Below, piece after piece: positions 26,681 through 34,745 of a stretch of 64,000 bases of DNA. The stretch's first letter is position 1. The number at the start of each line of letters is the position of its first letter. This DNA comes from Parvularculaceae bacterium. GTDB taxonomy: Bacteria; Pseudomonadota; Alphaproteobacteria; Caulobacterales; Parvularculaceae. The position numbers and the translations under genes were made by a program. The notes beneath the pieces were generated by a model. The model was not told where the DNA came from, made no database searches, and saw only the letters and a list, made by a program, of their open reading frames with translations. The stretch lies in NCBI GenBank assembly GCA_021776475.1, contig JAJFFV010000005.1:1426001-1490000 (forward strand). The letters run 5' to 3'.

Positions 26681-26708
26681 CCCTCTGGTGAGGGAAGGAG
26701 TACGACTT

Positions 26709-28535
26709 ATGTGTGGCATAATCGGGATCATCAGCAAACAAAGTGTCGCCGGTCCAATTCTGGAAGGCCTGACCCGGCTTGAGTATCGCGGCTACGATTC
26801 CGCCGGCATCGCGACATTCGTTGATGGTGAGATCAAGCGCCGCCGGGCAGTCGGCAAGCTTTCCGCCCTGAAGGAGGTTCTTGCAAAAGACCCCTTATCG
26901 GGTCTGGTTGGAATTGGTCACACAAGGTGGGCAACGCACGGGGCACCGACCGTCATCAACGCCCACCCACACGCCACGCCTGACGTTGCTGTTGTTCACA
27001 ACGGCATCATAGAAAATTTTGCGGATTTGCGTGATGAGTTGATGGCGGCCGGGCGGACATTTGAAACAGAAACCGATACGGAAACCATCGCCCAGCTGGT
27101 CAGCCATTATCTTGGTAGGGGTAACAAGCCGGAGGCAGCTTTTGCTAAAGCGGTCGCCCGCCTCAAAGGGGCATTTGCCATCGCGGTACTGATCAAAAAT
27201 TGCTCCGACCAGGTTTTTGCAGCCCGTATGGGAAGCCCTCTGGCTATTGGCTGTAGTGATGGCGCGATGTTTCTCGGGTCTGACGCTTATGCACTGGCAC
27301 CTTTCACCAACCGCGTCACCTATCTTCTTGACGGTGACCGGGCGGTACTCACTCAAAACGAATTTACTATCCACGACGGTACCGGCAACGTTGTTCAGCG
27401 TGAGGAACAGATTTCTGATGTGTCGGCGACATTGGTGGACAAAGGTGGTCACCGGCATTTCATGGCCAAGGAAATTCATGAGCAATCCGAAGTTGTCGGC
27501 CATACGCTCTCTGCCTATGTCGATCCGATCCGGCGAGAAATACGCCTACCCGAAGGGCTGGATTTTTCTGGTGTCACGCGCCTCACAATATCAGCATGCG
27601 GCACCGCGTATTTCGCCGGGCTCATCGCTAAATACTGGTTTGAAGAGTGGGCTGGCCTTTCTGTTGAAGTCGATATTGCTTCGGAACTGCGCTACCGGCA
27701 TGTGCCGTATCCGGAAAAAGGCGTAGCGCTTTACATTTCGCAATCTGGTGAGACCGCAGATACGCTTGCGGCCTTGCGCGATGCCAAGGCGCAAAAACAA
27801 CAGATTGTGGCAATCGTCAATGTACCGGAGTCGACCATTTCCAGGGAAGCCGATGTTCTGTGTCCGACCCATGCCGGTCCGGAAATAGGTGTCGCATCGA
27901 CGAAGGCCTTCACCTGTCAGCTTGCTGCACTGGCTTGTATCGCCATCGCGGCCGGGCGCCAGCGCAACAAACTGACAGCCAAAAAAGAACAAGCCCTGGT
28001 TGCAGCGCTGCTAGAGGTGCCGCGGCAGATAGCTGAGGCGATTGGTCAGTCAGAGGCGATCGAGAAAATTACCCATGAAATCTCCAAAGCGCAGGATGTC
28101 CTTTATCTGGGGCGCGGCGTCAGTTTCCCGGTTGCCCTTGAAGGCGCATTGAAACTGAAAGAAATCTCCTACATTCACGCCGAAGGCTATGCTGCCGGCG
28201 AGTTGAAACACGGGCCGATCGCGTTGATTGACGAAAACGTACCTGTGATTGTCGTGGCGCCCGACGATCGTTTATTTGAGAAAACCGTTTCAAACATGCA
28301 CGAGGTTATGGCCCGAGGCGGAAAATGCTTGCTGATTTCCTCGAAAAAGGGAATTGCACTGGCATCACGGGGCGGTACGCTATGGGAATCAGTACCGGTG
28401 CCTGACGTTGAACCGCTTCTTGCGCCACTTGTTTATGCCGTGCCGATTCAGCTTTTGGCTTATTATACAGCTGTCGCGAAAGGTACGGACGTCGATCAGC
28501 CCCGCAATCTCGCCAAATCAGTGACTGTTGAATAA
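26709..28535 (+). CDS. glmS: glutamine--fructose-6-phosphate aminotransferase (isomerizing)
   Basis: The 608-residue enzyme converts fructose-6-phosphate and glutamine to glucosamine-6-phosphate. The mature protein begins MCGIIGIISKQSVAGPIL, the catalytic Cys becoming residue 1, which fixes the start at 26709 (GGAGTACGACTT upstream). The glutaminase domain is followed by two SIS domains with ISACGTAYFAGL, 'ISQSGETADTLAALRDAK' and 'GRGVSFPVALEGALKLKEI', and the C-terminal QLLAYYTAVAKGTDVDQPRNLAKSVTVE. No ribozyme is present in its leader. It is in the operon started by glmU. Confidence 0.97.
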   Translation: MCGIIGIISKQSVAGPILEGLTRLEYRGYDSAGIATFVDGEIKRRRAVGKLSALKEVLAKDPLSGLVGIGHTRWATHGAPTVINAHPHATPDVAVVHNGIIENFADLRDELMAAGRTFETETDTETIAQLVSHYLGRGNKPEAAFAKAVARLKGAFAIAVLIKNCSDQVFAARMGSPLAIGCSDGAMFLGSDAYALAPFTNRVTYLLDGDRAVLTQNEFTIHDGTGNVVQREEQISDVSATLVDKGGHRHFMAKEIHEQSEVVGHTLSAYVDPIRREIRLPEGLDFSGVTRLTISACGTAYFAGLIAKYWFEEWAGLSVEVDIASELRYRHVPYPEKGVALYISQSGETADTLAALRDAKAQKQQIVAIVNVPESTISREADVLCPTHAGPEIGVASTKAFTCQLAALACIAIAAGRQRNKLTAKKEQALVAALLEVPRQIAEAIGQSEAIEKITHEISKAQDVLYLGRGVSFPVALEGALKLKEISYIHAEGYAAGELKHGPIALIDENVPVIVVAPDDRLFEKTVSNMHEVMARGGKCLLISSKKGIALASRGGTLWESVPVPDVEPLLAPLVYAVPIQLLAYYTAVAKGTDVDQPRNLAKSVTVE

Positions 28536-28586
28536 TAAACGAACACTGATACTCTTTCCCGGCTTTTTAGAGGAAGAGGGAACGTC

Positions 28587-28943
28587 ATGCAGTTCATGGA
28601 TGCAGTTAAATCAGTTTACACGAATTACGTTAATTTCAAGGATCGATCGGGCCGCGGTGAGTATTGGTGGTTCATCCTGTTTTATTTTATCGCGATCATT
28701 GTTTTGAGCCTAGTCGAGGGTTTGCTTGGCATGACAGGTATTTTGAGCAATTTGTTCGGCTTGGCTTCCCTTATACCATCGCTCGCAGTCTCCGTTCGGC
28801 GATTGCACGATACAGGTCATAGCGGCTGGTGGGTTTTGTTGAATTTAATTCCGCTTATTGGATTCATCATTCTCATCATCATGTCATACGCCAAACCCGG
28901 CGAAGGCCCCAACAAATATGGTGAGGCAGCCCTTACTGCCTGA
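28587..28943 (+). CDS. DUF805 family membrane protein
   Basis: The 118-residue protein has three to four hydrophobic segments. The DUF805 signature is 'NFKDRSGRGEYWWFILFYFI' near residues 14-35 and 'SVRRLHDTGHSGWWVLLNLI' near 73-92. The family's function is unknown; it is a small inner-membrane protein. GAAGAGGGAACGTC precedes the ATG. A hairpin terminator follows the stop. It is separate from glmS by 51 bases and could read through from it. Confidence 0.88.
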   Translation: MQFMDAVKSVYTNYVNFKDRSGRGEYWWFILFYFIAIIVLSLVEGLLGMTGILSNLFGLASLIPSLAVSVRRLHDTGHSGWWVLLNLIPLIGFIILIIMSYAKPGEGPNKYGEAALTA

Positions 28944-28965
28944 GCATAAATTCGCCAATAAAAGC

Positions 28966-28999
28966 AACGCGCTGGACAGAGATGGCCAGCGCGTTTGTT
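28966..28999. terminator. intrinsic terminator, possibly bidirectional
   Basis: AACGCGCTGG (28966-28975) and CCAGCGCGTT (28986-28995) form a perfect 10-base stem with a 10-base loop, then TTTGTTT downstream; upstream is AATAAAAG, giving a T-rich tail on the minus strand as well. It separates the DUF805 gene from rpiA. Confidence 0.7.
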
Positions 29000-29037
29000 T
29001 GTGCTAGAGTGGTGTCCAAACGAAAGACAAAACTCCT

Positions 29038-29745
29038 ATGTCCACTGATGATCAAAAACGCCGCGCCGCTGAAGCTGCAGCGGCGTATGTGAAAGATGGC
29101 ATGCTTCTCGGGCTGGGCACCGGCTCGACGGCCGCGCATCTGGTCAACAGGATTGGCGAGAGGGTCAGGGCCGGCCTCTCCGTTCGCGCTATCCCCACGT
29201 CGGAAGAAACGCGCAAGCAAGCTCAGAGTGAAGGCATCGAACTTGTCGAACCTGATGAAAGCTCAAGGATTGATTTGGTTATAGATGGCGCCGATGAAGT
29301 GGACCCATCTAAACAGCTGATCAAAGGAGGTGGCGGAGCACTGCTCCGTGAAAAGATCATTGCCTCGGCGGGTGCTAAAATGATCGTGATCGCGGATATC
29401 GGCAAACGGGTTTCTCAGCTCGGCAAATTCCCGTTGCCGGTTGAACTGGAGAGATTTTCCTGGCCTCTGACCGTACAAAAGATCCGCGCAACATTGGATA
29501 AGAACGGACTAGAAGGTGTCGCTTTGAAACTGCGCCCCGGGCCGCGCGATGCCGGCGGCGGCGTCTTTCGGAGCGATGGCGGCAACTACATTGTTGATAT
29601 CAATTGCAGCCGCATCCCGGATGCCCGCGCACTCGATCTCGGGTTAAGGGCAATCCCGGGCGTGATCGAAACCGGCTTGTTCATTGACATGGCGGATATC
29701 ATCATTTTTGGTACTGATGAAGGCATAGAGACCATAGGCGTCTAG
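29038..29745 (+). CDS. rpiA: ribose-5-phosphate isomerase A
   Basis: The 235-residue protein interconverts ribose-5-phosphate and ribulose-5-phosphate in the pentose phosphate pathway. The motifs GLGTGSTAAHLV (about 23-34), 'IDGADEVDPSKQLIKGGGGA' with the catalytic Asp/Glu, and 'LPVELERFSWP' (PVEV-type) are all in place. It ends 13 bases before the start of the next unknown protein, which has an AGGGAGTACCTCC leader, so the two are likely co-transcribed. Confidence 0.96.
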   Translation: MSTDDQKRRAAEAAAAYVKDGMLLGLGTGSTAAHLVNRIGERVRAGLSVRAIPTSEETRKQAQSEGIELVEPDESSRIDLVIDGADEVDPSKQLIKGGGGALLREKIIASAGAKMIVIADIGKRVSQLGKFPLPVELERFSWPLTVQKIRATLDKNGLEGVALKLRPGPRDAGGGVFRSDGGNYIVDINCSRIPDARALDLGLRAIPGVIETGLFIDMADIIIFGTDEGIETIGV

Positions 29746-29758
29746 GGAGTACCTCCAA

Positions 29759-30268
29759 ATGACCACAAAATATGATGAGCTCAAAGATGCGATCAAGGAT
29801 TACGGCGACGCGGCTCTGGCAAACCTGGTGCGCTGCAAGGGCTTTGGTGAAGCCGTTGTGGAAGGTCTTGCCGACTGGCTCGGCTGTCCGCCGGAGAAAG
29901 TAGCTGCGGTTCCGCCAGGCGGGCAGTTTGATCCGCGCCATGATTATGGTGAGGCAGCATTCAGCTATCATGGTCAGCCGGTGATCCGGCTTGAGCCGAT
30001 TGTCTTTGGTATTTGTGTCGCTGTTGAAAATGTCGAGGATTCCGGTTCATTGTGGCTGAGGACGGCCATCCGTGTAGAGGTGACCGGTGAAACCTTTGAT
30101 GTGTTTGTCGCCAATCAGGCGATGCTCCATGTGCCGTTGGAATTCTCTGGTATGCTTGAACCTGTCTATGAGGCCATCCATAAGGAGCTGATGGCAGTGT
30201 TCAAAACTGAACTCGCAGATTTCCACGATAACCGCTACGAACAGGGCATCGGTTTTTTCGTTGGTTAA
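29759..30268 (+). CDS. conserved hypothetical protein downstream of rpiA
   Basis: I do not recognise this 169-residue soluble protein. It is acidic, with alternating strand-helix segments: 'LADWLGCPPEKVAAVPPGGQ' (about 37-57), 'PIVFGICVAVENVEDSGSLW' as a beta-hairpin region, and a C-terminal helix 'AIHKELMAVFKTELADFHDN' before the closing GIGFFVG. There is no signal peptide, metal motif or repeat. Tight spacing after rpiA and a GGGAG ribosome-binding site support a real gene. A small-molecule or metabolic role is possible; nothing specific can be claimed. Confidence 0.65.
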   Translation: MTTKYDELKDAIKDYGDAALANLVRCKGFGEAVVEGLADWLGCPPEKVAAVPPGGQFDPRHDYGEAAFSYHGQPVIRLEPIVFGICVAVENVEDSGSLWLRTAIRVEVTGETFDVFVANQAMLHVPLEFSGMLEPVYEAIHKELMAVFKTELADFHDNRYEQGIGFFVG

Positions 30269-30364
30269 GGCCCCTTACGCGGGCAGGACATCACACAACA
30301 TCATATCAATGTGATCGACTGAGATTGGCTTTGCATGCCCGCATGTTTCGGTCATAAGGGCCGC

Positions 30365-31720
30365 ATGGCTTATGATTATGATTTGTTCACAATAGGTGCG
30401 GGGTCTGGCGGTGTGCGGGCGTCTCGGCTGGCTTCTCAATACGGCGCAAAAGTTGCCATCGCTGAAGAAAGCAGAGTGGGGGGCACCTGTGTCGTCCGCG
30501 GCTGCGTTCCCAAAAAGCTATTCGTTTATGCCAGCGAATTCTCGCACGCGTTTCACGATGCCAAAGGCTTTGGCTGGACCCCGGGGAAGGCCTCATTCGA
30601 CTGGCAGACACTTGTCGCCAATAAGGACGCTGAAATCGACCGCCTCAACGGTATATATATCAGCAATCTCGAAAAGGCCGGCGTCGAAATTCACCATTCG
30701 CGCGCTGTTTTCAAGGATCAGCACACGGTTTATCTGGTTGAAGAAGATCGAAATGTGACAGCGGAAACGATCCTGATTTCCGCCGGTGGCTCACCTTGGG
30801 TTGATGAAAATGTGGCAGGCCATGAGCTCGGGTTTACATCCAACGAAGCCTTCCATCTCGACAAACTGCCGAGCCGGATCGCGGTTGTCGGCGGCGGGTA
30901 TATCGCGGTGGAGTTTGCCTGCATCTTCGCTGGGCTCGGCGTTGAGACATCCCTGATTTATCGTGGGCCGAAGCTTTTGAAAAACTTCGATAGTGACATT
31001 TCCGCCCAGTTGCACAAGGAGTTGCAGGCAAAGAATATCAAGCTTGTTCTTGAAACGACCTGCAAAAAAATTGAGCAGGTTGGTAGTGAAAAACACATCT
31101 TGCTCGACAATGGGGAAACGCTGGTCACAGAAGAGTTGATGTGGGCGGTTGGCCGGCGTCCAAAGACGCAAGGGATGGGCCTCGAGAATGCCGGGGTCGA
31201 GACGGGCCGGGGCGGCGCGATCATTACCGACAACCAGCATCGCACCAGCCAAGAAAATATCTACGCCCTTGGGGATGTGACTGATCGGGTCAACCTGACG
31301 CCTGTTGCGATTCGCGAAGGCATTGCTTTTGCCGAGACTAAATATAACAACAACCCGACCCAAATTGACTATGATGCAATCCCGAAAGCCGTTTTTAGTC
31401 AGCCGCCTGTTGGTACAGTCGGTATGACGGAGGAAGAGGCAGGTGAAGCGGGTATCGAGGTTGATGTTTATAAATCCGACTTTCGCCCGATGAAGAACAT
31501 CCTGTCCGGAAACACTGAGCGTATGCTGATGAAGCTGATTGTGGATCGCCAGTCAGACAAGGTGCTGGGTTGTCACCTGATCGGGCACGAGGTGCCGGAA
31601 ATGATTCAGTGTCTCGCAATCCCGATCAAGCACGGCATCACTAAAGCTGAGTTTGACGAAACTTGCGCACTGCATCCCTCAGCGGCCGAAGAGCTGGTGA
31701 TGTTGCAAAAGGCTAGCTAA
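30365..31720 (+). CDS. gor: glutathione-disulfide reductase
   Basis: The 451-residue flavoprotein reduces glutathione disulfide with NADPH. The FAD motif GAGSGGVRASR opens the protein; the redox centre is GGTCVVRGCVPKKL, with a CxxxxC disulfide, and CVVRGC is the form seen in alphaproteobacterial and plant enzymes. NADPH-binding GGGYIAVEFACIFAGLG lies in the middle, the second FAD motif YALGDVTDRVNLTPVA further on, and the catalytic His motif CALHPSAAEELV closes the C-terminus. The ATG at 30365 is preferred to the earlier one at 30335. Confidence 0.95.
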   Translation: MAYDYDLFTIGAGSGGVRASRLASQYGAKVAIAEESRVGGTCVVRGCVPKKLFVYASEFSHAFHDAKGFGWTPGKASFDWQTLVANKDAEIDRLNGIYISNLEKAGVEIHHSRAVFKDQHTVYLVEEDRNVTAETILISAGGSPWVDENVAGHELGFTSNEAFHLDKLPSRIAVVGGGYIAVEFACIFAGLGVETSLIYRGPKLLKNFDSDISAQLHKELQAKNIKLVLETTCKKIEQVGSEKHILLDNGETLVTEELMWAVGRRPKTQGMGLENAGVETGRGGAIITDNQHRTSQENIYALGDVTDRVNLTPVAIREGIAFAETKYNNNPTQIDYDAIPKAVFSQPPVGTVGMTEEEAGEAGIEVDVYKSDFRPMKNILSGNTERMLMKLIVDRQSDKVLGCHLIGHEVPEMIQCLAIPIKHGITKAEFDETCALHPSAAEELVMLQKAS

Positions 31721-31819
31721 CGTGTTTGGGCTGCTTTTGGTATCGGTACGCCCGCCGGCAAACGGCACAATGCCCGCAATACTTTCCTAACGGTTTCTTG
31801 AGGCTAAGCGTGTGGCTGA

Positions 31820-32662
31820 TCAGCCCTCACGTCGAGCAAGAAACGCCAAGCGTTCGAACAAGTGCACGTCCTGTTCATTCTTCAACAGCGCTCCATGAAG
31901 CGGCGGGATCGCCTTGCGCGGGTCGCGCTCGCGCAACACATTGTCGTCGACATCTTCCGACAGCAGAAGTTTCAGCCAGTCCAGCAATTCCGAGGTCGAT
32001 GGCTTTTTCTTGAGTCCCGGCGTTTCGCGCAGTTCATAAAATATCTTCAAAGCGTCGCCCACGAGACGTTTTTTGATACCCGGGAAATGTACTTCGATGA
32101 TCCGTTCCATCGTCTCATTGTCCGGAAACTTGATGTAGTGAAAGAAGCAGCGGCGCAAGAAGGCGTCCGGCAGTTCTTTTTCATTGTTAGATGTAATAAC
32201 GACAATCGGGCGTTGTTTTGCGCGCACAGTTTCGCCAGTCTCGTAGACAAAGAACTCCATCCGGTCGAGTTCCTGCAGCAGGTCGTTCGGAAATTCGATA
32301 TCGGCCTTGTCGATCTCATCGATCAAGAGGATCGGGCGCTCCTTGGCCGTGAACGCCTCCCATAGTTTACCGCGTTTGATGTAGTTTTTAACGTCGGTTG
32401 CGCGTTGTTCGCCCAACTGGCTGTCGCGCAACCGTGCGACAGCATCATATTCGTAAAGCCCTTGCTGGGCTTTGGTGGTGGATTTGATATGCCATTCGAG
32501 CAGGTTGGCTTTCAGGGCTTTCGCCATTTCCTGCGCCAGAACCGTTTTGCCGGTGCCAGGTTCCCCCTTGATGAGCAGCGGACGCTCCAGGGTAACAGCG
32601 GCGTTAACCGCTATTTTGAGATCGTCCGTTGCAACGTAATCCTTGGTGCCTTCAAACTTCAT
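31820..32662 (-). CDS. MoxR-family AAA+ ATPase
   Basis: The 280-residue protein starts MKFEGTKDYVATDDLK. The Walker A is IKGEPGTGKTVLAQEM (about 32-47), Walker B is ILLIDEIDKAD, and sensor 1 is VVITSNNEKELPDAFLRRCF. MoxR ATPases are chaperone-like and are usually encoded next to a von Willebrand factor A (CoxE-like) partner that they help to activate a metalloenzyme. Here the gene downstream on this strand is absent; the convergent gor gene follows. It is therefore an orphan or its partner lies elsewhere. An in-frame ATG at 32671 is also possible. Confidence 0.9.
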   Translation of the reverse strand: MKFEGTKDYVATDDLKIAVNAAVTLERPLLIKGEPGTGKTVLAQEMAKALKANLLEWHIKSTTKAQQGLYEYDAVARLRDSQLGEQRATDVKNYIKRGKLWEAFTAKERPILLIDEIDKADIEFPNDLLQELDRMEFFVYETGETVRAKQRPIVVITSNNEKELPDAFLRRCFFHYIKFPDNETMERIIEVHFPGIKKRLVGDALKIFYELRETPGLKKKPSTSELLDWLKLLLSEDVDDNVLRERDPRKAIPPLHGALLKNEQDVHLFERLAFLARREG

Positions 32663-32812
32663 ATGCCACACTCACAAACTGAATCGGCGCAAGATAGCAG
32701 CGTCCAACAACAGGGCAAGCGGCCAGCGCAGCCATATTCTACGCCGATTATGCAAACGGCTTGAATTGTGGCAGGATTTAGGCAAATTTGAAACCGTGCA
32801 GGGTATGAGTAT

Positions 32813-33301
32813 ATGAAAGATTATGCAGTTATTTTCCTGGGCGCCTGGCGGGCCCGAAAAGAACTCACTGTAGATGAGTTGGCGCAGTGCACCGGGCTTG
32901 ATGCCAAAACCATCACAGCGATCGAAAAAAGTTCCAGAGACTACAATCCGGAGATTATTGCGCGGCTGACAAAGGGACTAGGGATCGAACCCTTCCGCCT
33001 TTTTGTTCATCCAGCTGTGCAGTTTGACGAACGACCAAATGTTAACGGCGTAACGGCGGCTACAATGGCGACCCTGCTACAGCTTTATATCCCTGACGCC
33101 ATCAGCAAACTGCAAAGCGAAGATTTGCTTGAGCGCATGATGAAAGACGGTCTGCCAGAGGATTACTGGATTGTGCAGGGAGAAAAAGTAATTGAGCTTA
33201 TCGAGTTTTTGAAGTCGTGTCGGGAGGATCAGCCGGCAGCTCTTCGGGCTCTTTTTGCAACCCTAGAGACTGATTCTCTGCCGCCTCATACGTCCGGTTA
33301 A
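32813..33301 (+). CDS. XRE-family HTH regulator
   Basis: The 162-residue protein has a Cro/CI-type HTH at about 8-62: AWRARKELTVDELAQCTGLD, 'AKTITAIEKSSRDYNPEIIA' and LTKGLGIEPFRLF. The remaining hundred residues are helical and acidic, 'MMKDGLPEDYWIVQGEKVIE', and could be a dimerisation or sensor region. No ligand motif is visible. It opens an A+T-richer stretch that contains two CtrA boxes and two unknown genes. There is no clear ribosome-binding site upstream of the ATG, which is unusual among the neighbours. Confidence 0.7.
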   Translation: MKDYAVIFLGAWRARKELTVDELAQCTGLDAKTITAIEKSSRDYNPEIIARLTKGLGIEPFRLFVHPAVQFDERPNVNGVTAATMATLLQLYIPDAISKLQSEDLLERMMKDGLPEDYWIVQGEKVIELIEFLKSCREDQPAALRALFATLETDSLPPHTSG

Positions 33302-33557
33302 CGCGGTTGAGATACTCCCGCAACGCACGATAAATAATACTCTGCTCAGGCTTGATTTCCCTGCCTGAGGTCAGCCATTTCGGCAAATAAGATACGTTAT
33401 CGTTTTTGTCTTTGTTCTTTTTCAACGCCGTTCTCGCAAAATACATCCCATAATACTCAGTTCTTCGACGGATTACTACCCGTGCTTCCACGACAGATAC
33501 AACAAAAAAAGCGTTAACGACTGCTATTTTGGGGCGCTGTATAATACTAACCGGCAA
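33198..33557 (-). CDS. doubtful ORF antisense to the XRE gene 3' end
   Basis: An open frame of 119 codons overlaps the last 104 bases of the XRE gene on the opposite strand. The middle (about 37-90), with 'NKDKNDNVSYLPKWLTSGRE' and REYLNRVNRTYEAAE, looks protein-like, but the end is Pro/Glu-rich as expected for an antisense shadow. No ribosome-binding site is obvious at either of the possible starts. It is listed so that the 500-base gap is not read as certainly empty; I would not treat it as a gene without support. Confidence 0.2.
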   Translation of the reverse strand: MPVSIIQRPKIAVVNAFFVVSVVEARVVIRRRTEYYGMYFARTALKKNKDKNDNVSYLPKWLTSGREIKPEQSIIYRALREYLNRVNRTYEAAENQSLGLQKEPEELPADPPDTTSKTR

Positions 33558-33664
33558 TCCGTTGACGCAGCTTTTTGAGAATTTAACGCCGCGAACTTAA
33601 CGAGTTTACGCACTAATCATTGTCGAAGACGTTGATGACGTCATTTTACGGCAGCTATTATCTA

Positions 33665-33679
33665 TTAACCATTTCTTAA
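33665..33679 (+). promoter_or_regulatory. CtrA box 1 (TTAA-N7-TTAA)
   Basis: TTAA, CCATTTC, TTAA is an exact match to the CtrA consensus of alphaproteobacteria. It lies 154 bases upstream of the 33833 gene and exactly 40 bases before a second exact match, which strengthens the case for a cell-cycle-controlled promoter. Confidence 0.65.
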
Positions 33680-33704
33680 ATTAACTTTTCATTTACTTGC
33701 GGAA

Positions 33705-33720
33705 TTAACAATGTATTAAC
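33705..33720 (+). promoter_or_regulatory. CtrA box 2 (TTAAC-N6-TTAAC)
   Basis: TTAA, CAATGTA, TTAA followed by C gives both half sites as TTAAC, the ideal CtrA sequence. Immediately downstream ATTAGT (33721-33726) and ACTAAT (33739-33744) form an inverted repeat. CtrA normally activates promoters with the box near -35, so the 33833 gene is the probable target; the short leader of about 110 bases fits. Confidence 0.7.
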
Positions 33721-33832
33721 ATTAGTTACTTTTTCATTACTAATCCACTTAAGTCTTTTTTTAGAGATTTCCTCTTCAATGTTTGAGCTGTCGGCGACTG
33801 AGCTGCCGGTCAATCGAAATAGGAGATCTCTC

Positions 33833-34252
33833 ATGGACGAAAAAGGTCTGACAAAGAGGCTGCACCAGTTTGAACGCAAGGTTTATCTGGGTGTGACCGG
33901 ACTGGCCGGGGCCGGGGCTGTGGCCGTTGTATCAAAATGGCAAAGTGCCTGGGCCGGCATGGACGACGCGCGCTCCCAGTTCGGCGAGCTCACAGGCAGC
34001 GAGGATGTTACCAATTCGGTTTACACCAACATCAACAATGCGCTGGCCAATCTGAGCGACGCAGTGGCGACAGGCAGCAAGGAAGTTGTTCATGAAGCGG
34101 GTGTTAACTTTTATCATGTCCTCGCGGATAATCACGCGCGCTTGTATGAGCTTTTGGACAATGTACGCGGCAGTGAAGGCGGTAACAATCCGACTGTGCA
34201 GGCCACTGTCAAAGTGACCGCATTGTTAGGGAATGCCCTGGGTGTGCATTAA
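33833..34252 (+). CDS. unknown protein behind paired CtrA boxes
   Basis: The 139-residue protein starts MDEKGLTKRLHQFERKVYLG, with AGGAGATCTCTC directly upstream, an excellent ribosome-binding site. A weakly hydrophobic Gly/Ala/Val-rich stretch at about 18-34 could be a membrane anchor or an internal helix. The rest is helical and polar, 'NNALANLSDAVATGSKEVVH', with Asn/Thr-rich linkers. It has no cysteine and no known motif, and I do not recognise a family. Two exact CtrA boxes lie upstream, so a cell-cycle or cell-pole role is plausible but inferred. The next gene starts 51 bases after the stop and may be co-transcribed. Confidence 0.6.
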   Translation: MDEKGLTKRLHQFERKVYLGVTGLAGAGAVAVVSKWQSAWAGMDDARSQFGELTGSEDVTNSVYTNINNALANLSDAVATGSKEVVHEAGVNFYHVLADNHARLYELLDNVRGSEGGNNPTVQATVKVTALLGNALGVH

Positions 34253-34302
34253 AACTTGACATGGGGCCTCTTGGGCTAATGATCTAGGAGAAGGGGCTTC
34301 CC

Positions 34303-34743
34303 ATGCTCGACACGTGGCAAGACTTTACGTTTCTTGGATTGGTCAGTGCTGCGTTAGTATTGGCAACATTCGCCCTAGATTGGCGTGTACGTGCGGGTTG
34401 CGTAACTTTGCTTGGGGCTTGGGTCGCGAGCCAACTCCTTAGTGCGCTTGCTATCTTCCCTTGGATAGCTTCTGAAATCGCGATTAATATAGTCGTCTTT
34501 TACGTTTTCCTGCAGTTGCATTTTCGCAGGGAAGGTGAAGAGCGAGAGCCGTTATGGCCACTTTTTGTTATGTTTATGGAGTTCCTGATATTCTCTTCTC
34601 ACATCGGGTATTGGTTTTTTGGTCTCGTTTACTACGCAACTACGGTTAATGTGCTTTTCGGTGCTGAATTGTTGTGCCTTATTTTTATCGGGATTTGGCG
34701 GGTTAAGAGCAGATTTTTTTTTAGTCCGCAGCGGGACGGTTAA
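34303..34743 (+). CDS. small polytopic membrane protein of unknown function
   Basis: The 146-residue protein has four to five hydrophobic segments separated by short charged loops: LGLVSAALVLATFALD, VTLLGAWVASQLLSALAIF, an internal 'IVVFYVFLQLHFRREGEERE' junction, then 'LWPLFVMFMEFLIFSSHIGY' and a final segment. The C-terminus is basic. AGGAGAAGGGGC lies a few bases before the ATG. Third positions are less G+C-rich than in the housekeeping genes nearby. It lies directly downstream of the CtrA-box gene and ends two bases from the convergent oxygenase stop. No family recognised. Confidence 0.6.
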   Translation: MLDTWQDFTFLGLVSAALVLATFALDWRVRAGCVTLLGAWVASQLLSALAIFPWIASEIAINIVVFYVFLQLHFRREGEEREPLWPLFVMFMEFLIFSSHIGYWFFGLVYYATTVNVLFGAELLCLIFIGIWRVKSRFFFSPQRDG

Positions 34744-34745
34744 CC

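Noticed and set aside
26681-26708. glmS ribozyme upstream of glmS
   Set aside because: The 28-base spacing to glmU has no room for one.
32813-34743. Prophage or integrated element covering the XRE regulator and unknown genes
   Set aside because: No integrase, capsid, terminase or attachment repeats; only a regulator and small unknowns.
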